39,676 bases of DNA from Daldinia sp. FL1419 (taxonomy: Eukaryota > Ascomycota > Sordariomycetes > Xylariales > Hypoxylaceae), in contig MU623559.1 in the NCBI GenBank assembly GCA_025201765.1, positions 1-39,676 on the forward strand. Direction: 5' to 3'. The notes under the pieces were generated by a model. That model did no database searches. It worked only from the letters and a program-made list of their open reading frames with translations, and was not told the origin of the DNA. Below, one piece after another: positions 12,427 to 22,421 of the stretch. Within the stretch, counting starts at the first letter, position 1. Each line of letters begins with the position of its first letter. The position numbers and the translations under genes were made by a program.

Positions 12427-12730
12427 ATTTATTATTCCAATTTACCTAAATTATATTACAAATATCCAGTCCATTTTTTGGTATTTGTTTCAAATAAGAA
12501 CTATATTTCAGAAAAAACTTACTATTTATTTAATTAATTAAATTATATTAATATAATTTTAATTATATCTTATATTTTTATTACAACTTATTTTTAATAA
12601 AAATAATTAAATTTTAATATAGAAAAATCTTTAATATATTATAATATTTAAACTTTATGAAATAATATAATAATAATTTATATATGTGGTAATAATAAGG
12701 TTTAAAATGGTTTTATTATTTTTTTTTATT
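12427..12730 (-). mobile_element. Inverted LINE 3'-end fragment, second arm of a palindrome
   Basis: The reverse complement of this segment matches about 12110-12415 nearly base for base, including ~80 identical bases that contain the same RIP-type changes. It lies tail-to-tail with the copy on its left, with about 12 bases between. Confidence 0.75.
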
Positions 12731-12751
12731 TATTTATTATTTATTTATTTA

Positions 12752-13424
12752 TTACTACTCCGATCTACCTGGAATATATTACAGGTATCTGGTCCATTTT
12801 TTGGTATTTGTTCTGGATAAGAACTGTGTTCTAGAGAAAACTTATTTATTATTTATTTAATTAAGTTATATTATTATAATTTTATTTTATATTTTATATT
12901 TTTATTAAAATTTATTTTTTAATAAAAATAATTAAATTTTAATATGGAAAAATATTTAATATATTATAATATTTAAATTTTGCAAAATGATATGGTAATA
13001 GCTTAAATATAGGGTAATAATAATAAGGTCTAAAATAATTTTATTATTTTTTTTAATAAATAACAAAAATAATATTATATTATAAAAAAGTTGTTCTGGG
13101 GGAAAATTAAAGTGTGTATAGTTTGTACAGGGTATAAATATATATAAATAATTTCATATTTCTATAAAAGGCCATTATCCATTTTTATTTTTACAATTCT
13201 TTTTAATATTATAATATCTTATTTATTTTCCAAAATAATTCAAAATAATATTATTAATTTATAATTTTTCCTCAATAATTTTAATCTTCTTTATATATTT
13301 TATTTATATTTTATGATATTGTAATATAATATTACTATACCCATTGTGTTCACGGTCCAGTGCTGCCTCGAAAAGCCCACTCCATTCTCATATATGCACT
13401 GCGTCAAGCAAAAGAAAGCTTGCG
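12752..13424 (-). mobile_element. LINE 3'-region copy (minus), with an unmutated island
   Basis: Aligns with the reverse complement of LINE ~23240-23912, starting with a TTTATT-type tail. Positions about 13340-13424 keep high GC and read in frame with the antisense coding segment (peptide fragments TVQ and LEKPT). Confidence 0.8.
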
Positions 13425-13633
13425 TATTATTATTTTCTTTAATAAATATTAAAAATATTAATATATATAAATAATTTCACATCTCTATAAAAACCATTAT
13501 TCATTCTTATTTTTATAATTTTCTTTTCAATATTACGATATTATATTTATCCTTTAAACTAACTTAAAATAGTACTACTAATTTATAACCCTTCCTAATT
13601 AACTTTAATCTTTTTTATATACTTTATTTATAT
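13425..13633 (-). mobile_element. LINE 3'-region fragment (minus), left part
   Basis: Aligns with the reverse complement of LINE ~23345-23640, with an internal gap. It is interrupted at 13634 by the 869-bp inverted-repeat element and resumes at 14509. Confidence 0.7.
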
Positions 13634-13639
13634 TTTATA

Positions 13640-14508
13640 AGAGCAACATTAGTCGGGCAATAAGGGGCGTAATATTTAGGTAATAGCTATAAAAGAAATG
13701 GGATCCCCAAAAAGTACGTACTTTTCAATATATATTTCTTAATATTTTTTTATACCTCCTTAAGATTTTAATTTGAACTAAGATAATGTAATTATATAAT
13801 AAAAGCTACCCTAAAGGATCTTATTGGCCCCTCCCCCCACTTTAAAATTTATACGCTTTTTTAAATATAAATAAATCTTTAAAAGTTATTTTCTTACCTA
13901 ATCAATTTCAATTCTATATAATTCTTTAATAATTATTTTTATAAAATCTTTATATAAAAATATATAATTCCAATTTCTTCCTTAAAAATATCTTCTTTAA
14001 ATATATTATCATTAACAAGCAATTATTTATATTAATTTTTTTATTCAATTAATCTATTCCCTTTTTCAAAATATAATTACCTTATATCTTCAAACTCATA
14101 TAACCTCTAACTTACTATAAATTAATTAAAATATAAAGTATATCCTATAAAAGTTATTAAAGCTCCTATTTAATATTTAATTTATTATAAAATTTATATA
14201 CCTTTATATATATCGTACAATTAACTATTTTTATAAATTTTACAATTTAATTAAGTAATCATTTATATATTTAATTAAAAATATTTTAATTTTTAATATT
14301 TTAAATTAAATTAAAAAAGTTAAAATTTAATATAAATAATAAAAGGTTTATTAAATAATATATTAAAATTAGAAAAAAGGGGTTCACTTTTAGTACAAAA
14401 GGCTATTATTAAAATTATATATAAAAATACATATTTATAATACACTTTATAAATTATATAACTATTGCTTAAATATTACACCCCCTACTGCCCAACTAAT
14501 ATTGCTCT
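13640..14508. mobile_element. Non-autonomous DNA element with ~52-bp terminal inverted repeats
   Basis: The left end (13640-13691, beginning agagcaacattagtcgggca) and right end (14457-14508) are inverted copies differing at about 8 positions, all transitions. The hexamer tttata flanks both sides (13634-13639, 14509-14514) and LINE sequence continues across, so this is a clean insertion with a 6-bp duplication. There is no transposase; much of the interior is a TTGAA-family element (13773-14173). The superfamily is unknown to me. Confidence 0.75.
13773..14173 (-). mobile_element. TTGAA-family element nested in the 52-bp-TIR element
   Basis: A 401-bp reverse-orientation copy that starts ttgaact and ends tttaa, aligning end to end with 29433-29827. 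TA follows its right end; the left flank is AT, so the duplication is not clear here. Confidence 0.7.
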
Positions 14509-14665
14509 TTTATAATCTTATAATATAATATTATTATATTTATTATATTTATAATCTAATATTATATTAAATAAATAAAAATTTATATATCTATAAATAT
14601 TCTATTATTTTTTCAATTTTATTTCATTATTAAACCTTTTTTAATATTTCAAATTTAATATAATA
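14509..14665 (-). mobile_element. LINE 3'-region fragment (minus), right part of the split copy
   Basis: Continues the reverse-complement LINE alignment (about 23345 back to 23190) after the inserted 869-bp element. Confidence 0.65.
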
Positions 14666-15799
14666 TTTTTAATGGTCATATGACTTACGTGCCTTAACAT
14701 GGTATATCATAATTAGGAAATATTTATATATCTTATATTATATAAGGAAAGATTTTTTATTTTTTTTAAATAGTTCTTTTTTAAATAATTTTAATATATT
14801 AATTTTTTGCTTATTGTTATTTATTTTATTATTATTTTATTATTATTTTATATATATATTTACCAATATTAATTAATATTGTTAAATAATTAGTAATATA
14901 AATTAGTAAAATTAGAAAAATTATTGTTACAATAATTTGAAAGTTTTATTATAATAATATAAATAACATTAATATTATATTTTTAATTATTTCTATAATA
15001 AACAATTATTATTTAATATTATTCAACCTTTAAGATACATATTTTTCCGTATTTTCTTCTTCATTATTATCTTTATTTTTATCTTTAATTCTTAAAATAT
15101 TTCAATTTAAGAGTTATAATTAACATTATTAATTTTATTTAAATAAAAATTAATTTAGATATTAATTATCCTAATAAATCTAAAAATTATAAATTTAAAT
15201 TATTTAATAAAATATTGGTTAAATATAAAAGATATTTTAAGAGATTTATAATAAATAAATTTATTAATATATTAAAAATAATATAAATAATATTATAAAT
15301 AATATTAATATAAAAAAATATTTATTTTAAAAAATTAAATATTAATTCTATAGAAATATTTACCAATCCTATATCTATAAATAAATTATTAATATAAAAT
15401 TTAAGTAAATTAGAAGTTGTTTAATTAAAATAATTTAATATTATTGGATGGATAAGGTACCATTATATGCAATAGTAAAAGTAAAGGTATTCAGATATAT
15501 TCAATTAAAAATGGTTATTTTTAAAAAGAATATATTTTAATTAGAAATTAAAATATATGCAGTTAAATATAAGATTAAAATAGATCTATATTATTATGAT
15601 CATATAACTAACATTTTTATATTAGTAACTTTTTCTTTTCTTATAAAATTATATAAAATTATAATTTTATTTTATATAAATATCAATTAGGGTTACAATT
15701 TTAAACATTTAAATATATCAAAATTAAATTTTTTTATAATCCTCCTTTTGTTCTTATTTATATTAAATTAATTAATAATCTTTTTATAAAATAATATAA
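14666..15799. other. AT-rich DNA, nothing firmly recognised
   Basis: A few GC-retaining words occur (near 14672-14700 and 15440-15490). The right part probably contains the 5' end of the Fot1-like element, but no terminal repeat could be matched. Confidence 0.4.
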
Positions 15800-17365
15800 A
15801 TCCATATTTTAAAAAATATTGGATTAATGTTCTAATGGAATAATGTACCCTATAAGTTAACCAATTAAATTAGTCAATTGATCAAAATATTTCAAAATAC
15901 CACCTTATTCTTTTAAATATTAATTACTTAACTAATTTAAAATATTTTACTTTATACAAGAGTTTAAAATAAATTTAATGTTAAATGTTTATTGTAATTA
16001 TGAAAGATTAAGTTTTAAGAAGGCCTTTAATGTGTATGAAATCTTATTTTTAATGTTATATAATAGATTTTATGGTATAAAATAATATATAAATATAATA
16101 GAAATTTATTATTAATTAATTAAAATAGAGGAATAATTGATAATTTAATGTATTATTAAGTTAGATATTTAAGTATTTTTTCTTTAATTATTTTATATTA
16201 AAGAAATGGTTAATATATTATTTTTTAAATATGGTGAAATATATGTTGGAATTAATTAGGCTTTAAATTTTATATGGTGCCAATTAGCTTTATAAATATA
16301 TATAAATTATTATATAGATTATTAAAAGGTTTTATATAAGTAGTTTAAGGTTTTTTATGTGTGGTTTTGATTTATAGAGAATATTACTGTAAAATATAAT
16401 ATTATAATTAAAAATATATTTAATTTTAATAAAATAGATTTTATAATAGGTATTATTATTATTAGAATGGTAATAATAAGTGTTAAAAAAGAATTTAGGT
16501 TTTGGTAAGTAGAGTTTGGTAATTAAGAATAAGCTATAATATTTATAATAATTAATTTATAAAATTAAATAATATCTCCATTTATGATAATTGTAGGCAA
16601 ATTATATTTAATATTATAATATTGTTATAACATTTTTTTTGGTAATTGGGTAATTAAGTTTTCTAATAATGATTAAATAATAAATAAAATTATTTTAGAA
16701 TAGATTGTATATTTTAATAAATATATAAAAATGTATATTATAGATGCCAAATACTTTTTAATTATTAATAGTTATGAAAGTTATATATTGATTAAATTTT
16801 AGGATTATTATTAAAATAATAATATTATAACCTTATATATACCTGCGTATTTATCCCACAGGTTTCAACCTTTTAATATATCTGTTTTTTTGCTATTGAA
16901 ATATTTGTATAGCTTAGTAATTAAAAATCTAATATGCTATGATATTATACATATTAGTAAGGAAGAATTTTCCCCAGCATTTCGCCAGGTATTTTAAACT
17001 TCATTTATTAAAAATAATATTAAATTAAAATTTGAAATTATTAAAATAATTTGTACGCCATTATTAGACCCAAATTTTAAAGGTTTATCAAACTTATTTT
17101 AGATATCCCAAACACTTTAAAATATTAATAAAACTATTTACTAAATTATTTATATTAAAAATCAAATTATTAATTATTATTTTAACTTATTAATATATAT
17201 GGTTTCTATTATAAATAAATCAAATAAAATTATATATAAATTGTTATATAAAATAACATTATTAAAAGAAAAAATAATTAATTTATAAAAAATAAATTAC
17301 ATATTTTTTAAATGTTAATAGGTTAAAAGAATTTTATTACATTAATTATTATTTTGATATTTAAG
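15800..17365 (+). pseudogene. Fot1/pogo-type (Tc1/mariner superfamily) transposase, RIP-inactivated
   Basis: Fot1-like transposases cut and paste fungal DNA elements at TA sites using three Asp residues. From about 16323 to 17350 one frame keeps the family order: FIENI and KYNIIIKNIFNFN, then ISPFMIIVGK, GNWVIKFS, IINSYES, NNNIITLYIPAYLSH, FQPFNISVF, HISKEEFSPAFRQVF, and a C-terminal coiled segment near LLKEKIINL. All three catalytic positions (codons 16428-16430, 16767-16769, 16875-16877) read AAT, Asn instead of Asp. The last two have 35 codons between them, the spacing expected of this group. There are many stops but no frameshift in the recognised part. The N-terminal limit is a guess from usual family length; the 3' end is cut by the LINE at 17366. 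Confidence 0.85.
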
Positions 17366-17385
17366 ACTTTTCGGTTTTTGATTGT

Positions 17386-17410
17386 CTTTTTACGAAACCT
17401 TCGTAAAAAG
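17386..17410 (+). promoter_or_regulatory. Perfect hairpin in the LINE 5' leader
   Basis: Arms ctttttacgaa and ttcgtaaaaag (11 bp each) around the loop acc, about 70 bases before ORF1. The mutated copy at 35877 keeps the pairing with changed bases. It may be an RNA structure or an internal-promoter element; the role is unproven. Confidence 0.6.
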
Positions 17411-17480
17411 CCATATAATTTGATTCATTAGAAATCTAACATTGCAATAAGCTACGGAGAGGCATTGCATCGCGTGTGCG

Positions 17481-19046
17481 ATGGCGGCGCCGTTGGGAAG
17501 AGATGAAAGGGGTGATGTACGGATGGTGGACGGTCAGGTCCGCAGCCTGAACGAGCCCGCCCCGGAGACCACCACCGCAAAGAAGAGGAGGAACGAAACA
17601 GAAACAGAAACCGAATTTAACGAAGCAGATACGATCGTAGCACTAACTAACAGACTAGTAGAAATGGTCAGACCTGAAATTGACGACCTGGCGAAGGAAG
17701 TAAAGGCAGAGATCGAAAAGACGGTGAACGCGTGGAAGACACGCGTCAACACCGCAACACCCGCGGAACGAAAGCGACGACGTAGCGACGTCCCCGAATT
17801 GAACGAAATAAAGGAATTAATTAAAAAGACGATAAACGAAGAATTGAAATCGATGAACAACACCGGGAAGCCGCAGGAACGGTCTTGGGCCGCGGTCGCT
17901 GGAGGTGCGACTAAGCCTTGGACCCCTACCATCGCAGTACCGGCCCGTTTCCAACGCGAAATCACGGTCAAGACAACGGCGGAATCACAGGAAGCATCGA
18001 AGAGAAACCCCGAAGAAATTGTACGAGCCGTCAACAACGCGATCGGTAAGGACGAGGCTATAGCAGCGCGCCGGCTCCGCAGCGGTGACGTTACGATAAC
18101 GTTCCGACCCGAAGCCGAACAATATAAGAAGAACCAGGACTGGATCAAAAAGGCATTCAGTCAAGAAGCAACCGGAGCGAGCAAGGTCTTCACGGTGATT
18201 GCCAAAAGCCTGAGAGCAGCCAACTTGAAAGATGCCCACGCCGACCCACAGGGTTTGGTGAGGACCCTTTCAAAGGAGAACGAAGCTGAGATCCTTGGAA
18301 TCAGCCCCATATTCAAGAAACATTCGGAAGCCAAATTCGCTGCCCTAATCGTGAAGGTCAGCGGATTGGACACGGCCCGTCGGCTCTGCGCTAACGGGCT
18401 GTTATGGAAAGCTGAACTTCACCCTTGCGAGCCATTCGCAAAGGACGTAAGAACAACACAGTGTTTCAAGTGCTTCCGCTTCGGACACGTCGCGAAATAC
18501 TGTGAGGAGCGGTCTAGGTGCGGCAAGTGTGCAGGCCTTGCCCACGAAGGGGGTGATTCAACGTGCAAGGCACCGAAGAAGTGTCGGAACTGTGGCGGGG
18601 CACACGAGGCATGGAACCTAAAGTGCCCAAAGGTAATTGAACAGAAAAATGCAGCAAAGGAAGCATACGCATACAGGCCGAGGCAATTTGAGGAAAGGAA
18701 TAGCACCGGCTACGTTCCTGACATGCACGGCGCCACGTACGATGGCTTTACACTAGTAGTTCCAAGGAAGACGAGAGGCCGCGCCTCCAACAAGGAGAGA
18801 GCGCAGAGCTCCCGGAACGAGAGTGTTTCGTGTTTTTCCGAAGCAACCACCGCAGCAGACGACGCTCCCGAGCCGGAGACAAGGACGAGAGGCAGACCCC
18901 GCACGAAAGCTCACTCAAGAGTAAGATTTGACAACAACACTCCCTCGATCCGAAGCTTCCTCCGTCGGGAAGACCCCGCCGCGGCGGCGGCTTCCGACTG
19001 GGACTACCCTGAAGAAAGCAGCAGACCCCCCAGGAGTACTGCATGA
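17481..19046 (+). CDS. LINE ORF1: gag-like RNA-binding protein with zinc knuckles
   Basis: The 521-residue ORF1 product of Tad-type LINEs packages element RNA. The N-terminal third is charged and probably helical (residues ~45-135). The central part (~150-290) resembles the conserved ORF1 middle domain, including the stretch RRLRSGDVTITF. Residues 328-382 hold three Cys/His knuckles: CX2CX4HX4C (CFKCFRFGHVAKYC), then CX2CX4HX6C and CX2CX3HX6C. The tail is rich in Arg, Glu, Ser and Thr. The start is the first ATG after the 5' leader, in the context gcgatggcg. The frame is intact. ORF2 begins inside its stop codon (ATGA, 19043-19046). RIP-saturated partial copies lie at 29985-30445 (minus), 35877-36562 and 38409-39676. 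Confidence 0.9.
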   Translation: MAAPLGRDERGDVRMVDGQVRSLNEPAPETTTAKKRRNETETETEFNEADTIVALTNRLVEMVRPEIDDLAKEVKAEIEKTVNAWKTRVNTATPAERKRRRSDVPELNEIKELIKKTINEELKSMNNTGKPQERSWAAVAGGATKPWTPTIAVPARFQREITVKTTAESQEASKRNPEEIVRAVNNAIGKDEAIAARRLRSGDVTITFRPEAEQYKKNQDWIKKAFSQEATGASKVFTVIAKSLRAANLKDAHADPQGLVRTLSKENEAEILGISPIFKKHSEAKFAALIVKVSGLDTARRLCANGLLWKAELHPCEPFAKDVRTTQCFKCFRFGHVAKYCEERSRCGKCAGLAHEGGDSTCKAPKKCRNCGGAHEAWNLKCPKVIEQKNAAKEAYAYRPRQFEERNSTGYVPDMHGATYDGFTLVVPRKTRGRASNKERAQSSRNESVSCFSEATTAADDAPEPETRTRGRPRTKAHSRVRFDNNTPSIRSFLRREDPAAAAASDWDYPEESSRPPRSTA

Positions 19047-22000
19047 ATCGCACACAAGACTATATAATCACCGTAGCATACTGGAACGCAGGAGAAGGCC
19101 GTCAAATCATGTCTCAAGCCCTTGAAGATGAAGGGATACCGGACGTTATAGCTATCCAGGAACCTCACTTTAGCAATGGTAGACCGGATTGCCCCCGGTC
19201 AGGTAACTACGAGCTGGTGTGGCATGGCACAGGTCGAGCCACGATTTATATGCACAAAAGAATCAACCCAAAAGATTGGAAGAAAGAAACGGGCCACAAC
19301 TGGGCTGCGGTGTCGACCCAGGTAGGGTCCGATACCCTCACTGTGTGGTCAGTATATGTAGAACCAGACTCTGACCACAGGCACTCGCCGTTACCGGAAT
19401 TGATGTCAAAGAATCCTCAAGGCATGAATGTGGTAGTAGGAGACTTCAACGCACATCATCCCCTGTGGGATAAAGAGGAAAGGACGTCCCGATATGCTTC
19501 CGAGGTCCTTGAGCTAGCAATCCGATGGAACCTCAAACTCGCCACGGAAACAGGAACGATAACTAGACAAGCGCAGGGTCACAGGGATTCGACACTGGAC
19601 CTGGCGTGGGTAGACGAAAGACTCAGATGCTCGAGACCGAGGCCTCTTGACTGGGAAGGATCTGATCATATTGCTCAATGCCTCAATATCGTCGTACCGT
19701 GCCCGGACCCGGTCCGGAACCAGCCCAGGCTGGAAGGTTGGGCGTGGAAGCACCTAGACAAGGGGCTTGTGAAAGCGGAAGCATGGAATATAAACGTGCC
19801 AGAAGGAGTGAGCAATCCTGAAGAACTTGACGAATATGTGGAATACCTCACCGAAGGACTGAAAAGGATTGCTTCGGCTGCGGCCCCGCGCCGCGCCCGG
19901 CCCGTGGCGCAACCGGCGCCATGGTGGAATAACAAAATTGAAACATTCCGTAAAAAGGCAAAGGAAGTGCGTAAACAATGGACGAACCAAAGAACGCAGA
20001 GGCACTGGGAAGCCCTCGGTGAGGCTCAGGCAGCACTGAAGAAAGCCATAAGCGAAGCCAAAAGAAACAGCTGGAGATTGGCCCTGGCAAAAGCTTCAGG
20101 AGACAATAAAGTCCTGTGGAAGATAGAAAGATGGGCCAGATTGCGTAGCTGGCAACCTGTTGAAGAAGAAAGCCTTCCGGCGCTGCGTCGTCGACCCGAC
20201 GAAGAACCGTGGGCTGTAAGCAAAGAGGAGAAAAGTATGGTGTTGGGGGAGAGATTCTTCCCAAACCTTGCAGCTGATTTGTCGGACATCCCCGACCCCG
20301 CCACGTGGCCGGAAAGACCCCGGGAAAATGAATTCAGTATGTTTAAAGGAGTAGAACCGGAAGAGATAGAAGCAGTCCTAGGAACAGTCAAACTGTGGAA
20401 AGCTGCTGGTGAGGACTTGCTACCGATGGGGTTCCTCAAGGCGTGCGGAAAACAATTATTCAAAGCACTTGCCATGATCGCAACGTAGAGCTTCATGCTC
20501 GGGTACTACCCGAAGGCGTTCCGTAGAGTTATAGCAATAGTATTACCGAAGCCCGGAAAATCTAAGGAAGAAAAGAGCTTCCCGGGCGCTTACAGGCCGA
20601 TATCCCTCTTAAGGACTATGGGTAAAGTAATCGAAAAAGTGATGGCAGATTGTATTGCGAAGGTGGCGGAGCAACGTTGGCTACTCCCAGAGGGTCAAAT
20701 GGGAAATAGATCAGCTAGATCCACGGAAATAGCCATTAGAATGGTAACAGAGGCTATACATGTCGTATGGTGCGCTGGCGTTACGGCATCGTTCTTGCAG
20801 TTCGATATTTCGGGCGCTTTCGATAACGTCATACCACAGAGGCTTGCGTACACGCTACACCAGAAAGGATACCCGATATGGGTAACGAACTGGGTTAGCA
20901 GCTTCATGGAAAAACGAGAGGTGCAGTTAGTCCTCGATGGTGAAAAAGGCGAGGCCCGCTCCCTCACCGCGGGTGTCCCGCAAGGCTCCCCATTATCACC
21001 TATCCTGTTTATTATTTATATAGCTATCCTATATGAAGAGCTGGACCAGGAAGGCATCCTGGTTGTCGGCTTCGCGGACGATATGAATATGCTGACAGCA
21101 GGACACTCTGTGGCCGAAAATTGTGCTAGGTTGGAACGAGCGTACGGAACGTGCCTGGACTGGGCACGGAGATACGGCATGACCTTTGCAGCACAGAAGA
21201 GTGAGCTCATGCATTTTACAAGGGCCCACCAAGCACCAACCACGGAGATCAAGTTAGATGGTACAGTTATCAAGCCCAAGGAAAGCGCTAGGTTCCTTGG
21301 AGTATGGCTAGACAGGAAACTCAGGTGGAACAGACACCTAAGAGCGATCAAAACAAAGATGGAGAGGCAGCGGTACGCCCTTTCTAAGTTAGCGGCATCG
21401 ATATGGGGTTGCAGCGCGGCCCGAGCAAAAGAGATTTACACGAAAGTGATACGGAGCGCAATAGCATACGGAGCAGCGGCGTGGCACACTCCAAGCCAAG
21501 ACCATGAGGCAAAAGGCATCGTTAAGAAATTGGGTACCATTTAATCGGCTTGCTTACGGGAAGTCGGCGGCGCGTATAAGGCGACGGAAATATCACAACT
21601 GGAGATAGAGCTGGGCTGCCCCCCAATACACCTTTACTTAGATATGATAGCAGCGACGGCTGAGTTCTGTATGAGCAACGGAGGTTTCAACTTCAAGATT
21701 CAGGAAGTAGGACGGAAAATTTAAGAATGGGTGGAATCTCAGAGGCCTAGGAGAAGGCGGGGTCTCCCCGCTGTCGCCCAGGCACCGGACATACATACTA
21801 CAGAAGCCAGGGTTAACTGGAGCGTTGAATGGAAGGGACGTTAATACCCCGAAGAAGCCTTTTTAAATTATTGGACGGAAAGATGGGAACGATATAGGAA
21901 GGATATTGTTACGTTAGCGGTTTGGTTATTACCCTTTGGCACAAAGATTAATAACTGGTATTTCAATTTGCGGAAGCACGAAGCGTTGGTGCTATTACAG

Positions 22001-22261
22001 ATACGTATTGAGAAGATAGGATTGAAGGCCTTTTTGTTTAGCAGAAGGGTTTTTGGAATAAATATTCTTAGGTGCAGATGTGGTGAAAGGGAAATAGCAC
22101 GGTATATAATTTTTGAGTATCCCGAATACGCTCTGGCACGGGCCCGTTTTAGATGGAATTTAGCCCTGAGAGCTTTTTTAACTAGTGCAGACTATGAAAG
22201 AGCGTTGTCCGACCCCGATGAAGTCCCGCTGGTGGTCCGTTGGTTCCTTAGACAGGTTTAA
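19043..22261 (+). pseudogene. LINE ORF2: endonuclease-reverse transcriptase, four in-frame stops
   Basis: ORF2 proteins nick target DNA and copy element RNA at the nick. One frame runs 1072 codons with no frameshift. Residues ~5-220 form an apurinic-type (EEP) endonuclease with its key motifs: YWNAG, AIQEPH, VVGDFNAHH, STLDLAW and GSDH. The reverse transcriptase follows: GAYRPISLL, then LQFDISGAFDNV (motif A Asp), GVPQGSPLSPILF, GFADDMNML (catalytic pair, F in place of the usual Y) and FLGVWLDRKLRW. No RNase H motif is visible before the C-terminal CRCGE zinc motif. Stops at 20486 (TAG), 21542, 21722 and 21842 (TAA) each fit one C to T or G to A change. The zinc motif's downstream His and Cys positions read Tyr. 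Likely dead; conceptually close to a functional ORF2. Confidence 0.9.
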
Positions 22262-22421
22262 TTATTTATGTATAGAATAGCATTACGATTTGTTCAGTGC
22301 GAACGTTTCTAGAAATTTCGAGCTAAGTGGGAAAAACTTACAATTAAATGGAAGGATATAGGTAACAATATACTGGTGGGGTCCTTTAGAAGGACCACGT
22401 TTACCCGGGATCGTTCCGCGC
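22262..22421 (+). other. Start of LINE 3' region, non-coding
   Basis: Between the ORF2 stop and the end of the antisense frame. It contains a small hairpin at 22381-22395 (gtcctt/aaggac, 3-base loop) that is kept, with a changed base pair, in the copy near 34443. Confidence 0.6.

Noticed and set aside
17534..18148. 204-residue minus-strand frame opposite ORF1
   Set aside because: Shadow of ORF1, whose zinc knuckles and central domain establish the true frame; no support from other copies.
19848..20496. Minus-strand frames opposite ORF2 (138 and 156 residues)
   Set aside because: Shadows of the endonuclease/reverse transcriptase frame, which carries all recognised motifs.
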